From positions 1 through 5,748 of the forward strand of contig CALGYZ010000066.1 of the NCBI GenBank assembly GCA_937934645.1: a stretch of 5,748 nt of DNA. Direction: 5' to 3'. A program made the translations under genes and the position numbers. Below the pieces are notes generated by a model. It was not told the origin of the DNA. It saw only the letters and a list, made by a program, of their open reading frames with translations, and searched no databases. Of this stretch, positions 5,679 through 5,748 are shown one piece after another; position 1 is the first letter of the stretch; the number at the start of each line of letters is the position of its first letter. Origin of the DNA: an uncultured Bacillaceae bacterium. GTDB taxonomy: Bacteria > Bacillota > Bacilli > Bacillales > Caldibacillaceae.

Positions 5679-5694
5679 ATAAGTTGTGAAATCT

Positions 5695-5748
5695 GGCGGC
5701 GTAGCTCAGCTGGCTAGAGCGTACGGTTCATACCCGTGAGGTCGGGGG
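5695..5748 (+). tRNA. tRNA-Met (CAU), elongator, cut by the window end
   Basis: The first 54 nt of a tRNA. The acceptor strand GGCGGCG is at 5695-5701, D stem GCTC/GAGC at 5704-5707 and 5717-5720, anticodon stem TACGG/CCGTG at 5722-5726 and 5734-5738, and loop TTCATAC with anticodon CAT at 5729-5731. The variable loop AGGTC follows, then the start of the T stem, GGGGG. The sequence is nearly that of the B. subtilis elongator trnSL-Met1. It is not the initiator, which begins CGCGGGG, nor tRNA-Ile2(CAU), which has a different acceptor stem. The 3' end is outside the window. Confidence 0.93.

Larger units (their letters stand above)
5388..5694. other. Divergent spoIIE / tRNA-Met control region
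   Basis: About 300 bp without a convincing gene. It holds the spoIIE leader and promoter with Spo0A boxes at the left, a 13-bp imperfect direct repeat and a 6-bp hairpin in the middle, and the tRNA promoter at the right. A plus-strand frame of 76 codons starting with TTG crosses it. That frame has no ribosome site and runs over the promoters, so I do not call it a gene. Confidence 0.7.

Noticed and set aside
5695..5748. tRNA read as tRNA-Ile2(CAU), the TilS substrate
   Set aside because: The anticodon is CAU, but the acceptor and anticodon stems match the elongator methionine tRNA and not the Ile2 pattern.

Overview
The window is a sporulation gene cluster from a low-GC, endospore-forming Firmicute, most likely a member of the Bacillaceae. 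The gene order, read on the minus strand, is spoIIE, yabS, yabT, tilS. It matches the Bacillus subtilis spoIIE-yabS-yabT-tilS block (followed there by hprT-ftsH), and the proteins resemble their Bacillus counterparts along their length. I cannot name the species from the sequence alone.

Layout from right to left. At 5695-5748 the 5' two thirds of an elongator tRNA-Met(CAU) gene lies on the plus strand behind a near-consensus sigma-A promoter. A control region of about 300 bp separates it from the divergent spoIIE. This region carries a TATAAT -10 without a properly spaced -35, three Spo0A-box matches, and an imperfect 13-bp direct repeat. spoIIE (5387-2919) encodes the membrane-bound PP2C phosphatase that activates sigma-F. 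A gap of about 80 bp holds an excellent sigma-F promoter, then yabS (2837-2106, VWA-type protein) and the overlapping yabT (2122-1163, membrane-anchored Hanks-type Ser/Thr kinase). After a 131-bp AT-rich gap comes tilS (1031-36), which has an intact catalytic domain but stops about 125-140 residues short of the usual Bacillus length.

How the parts work together (inference from known biology plus the sites seen here): Spo0A~P activates spoIIE in the predivisional cell. SpoIIE goes to the asymmetric septum and dephosphorylates SpoIIAA-P, which releases sigma-F in the forespore. Sigma-F then transcribes the neighbouring yabS-yabT pair. The cluster is thus a short feed-forward chain written in gene order. 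tilS is a housekeeping gene for decoding AUA codons and is only positionally linked.

The points most worth a second look are: YabS looks like a circularly permuted VWA domain; TilS ends abruptly at the left edge of the window; tRNA-Met is divergent from spoIIE, unlike my recollection of B. subtilis; a GC-rich hairpin lies inside yabT; and the start codons of spoIIE and yabT are probably internal to the longest ORFs. I saw no mobile element, CRISPR array or wholly new system.
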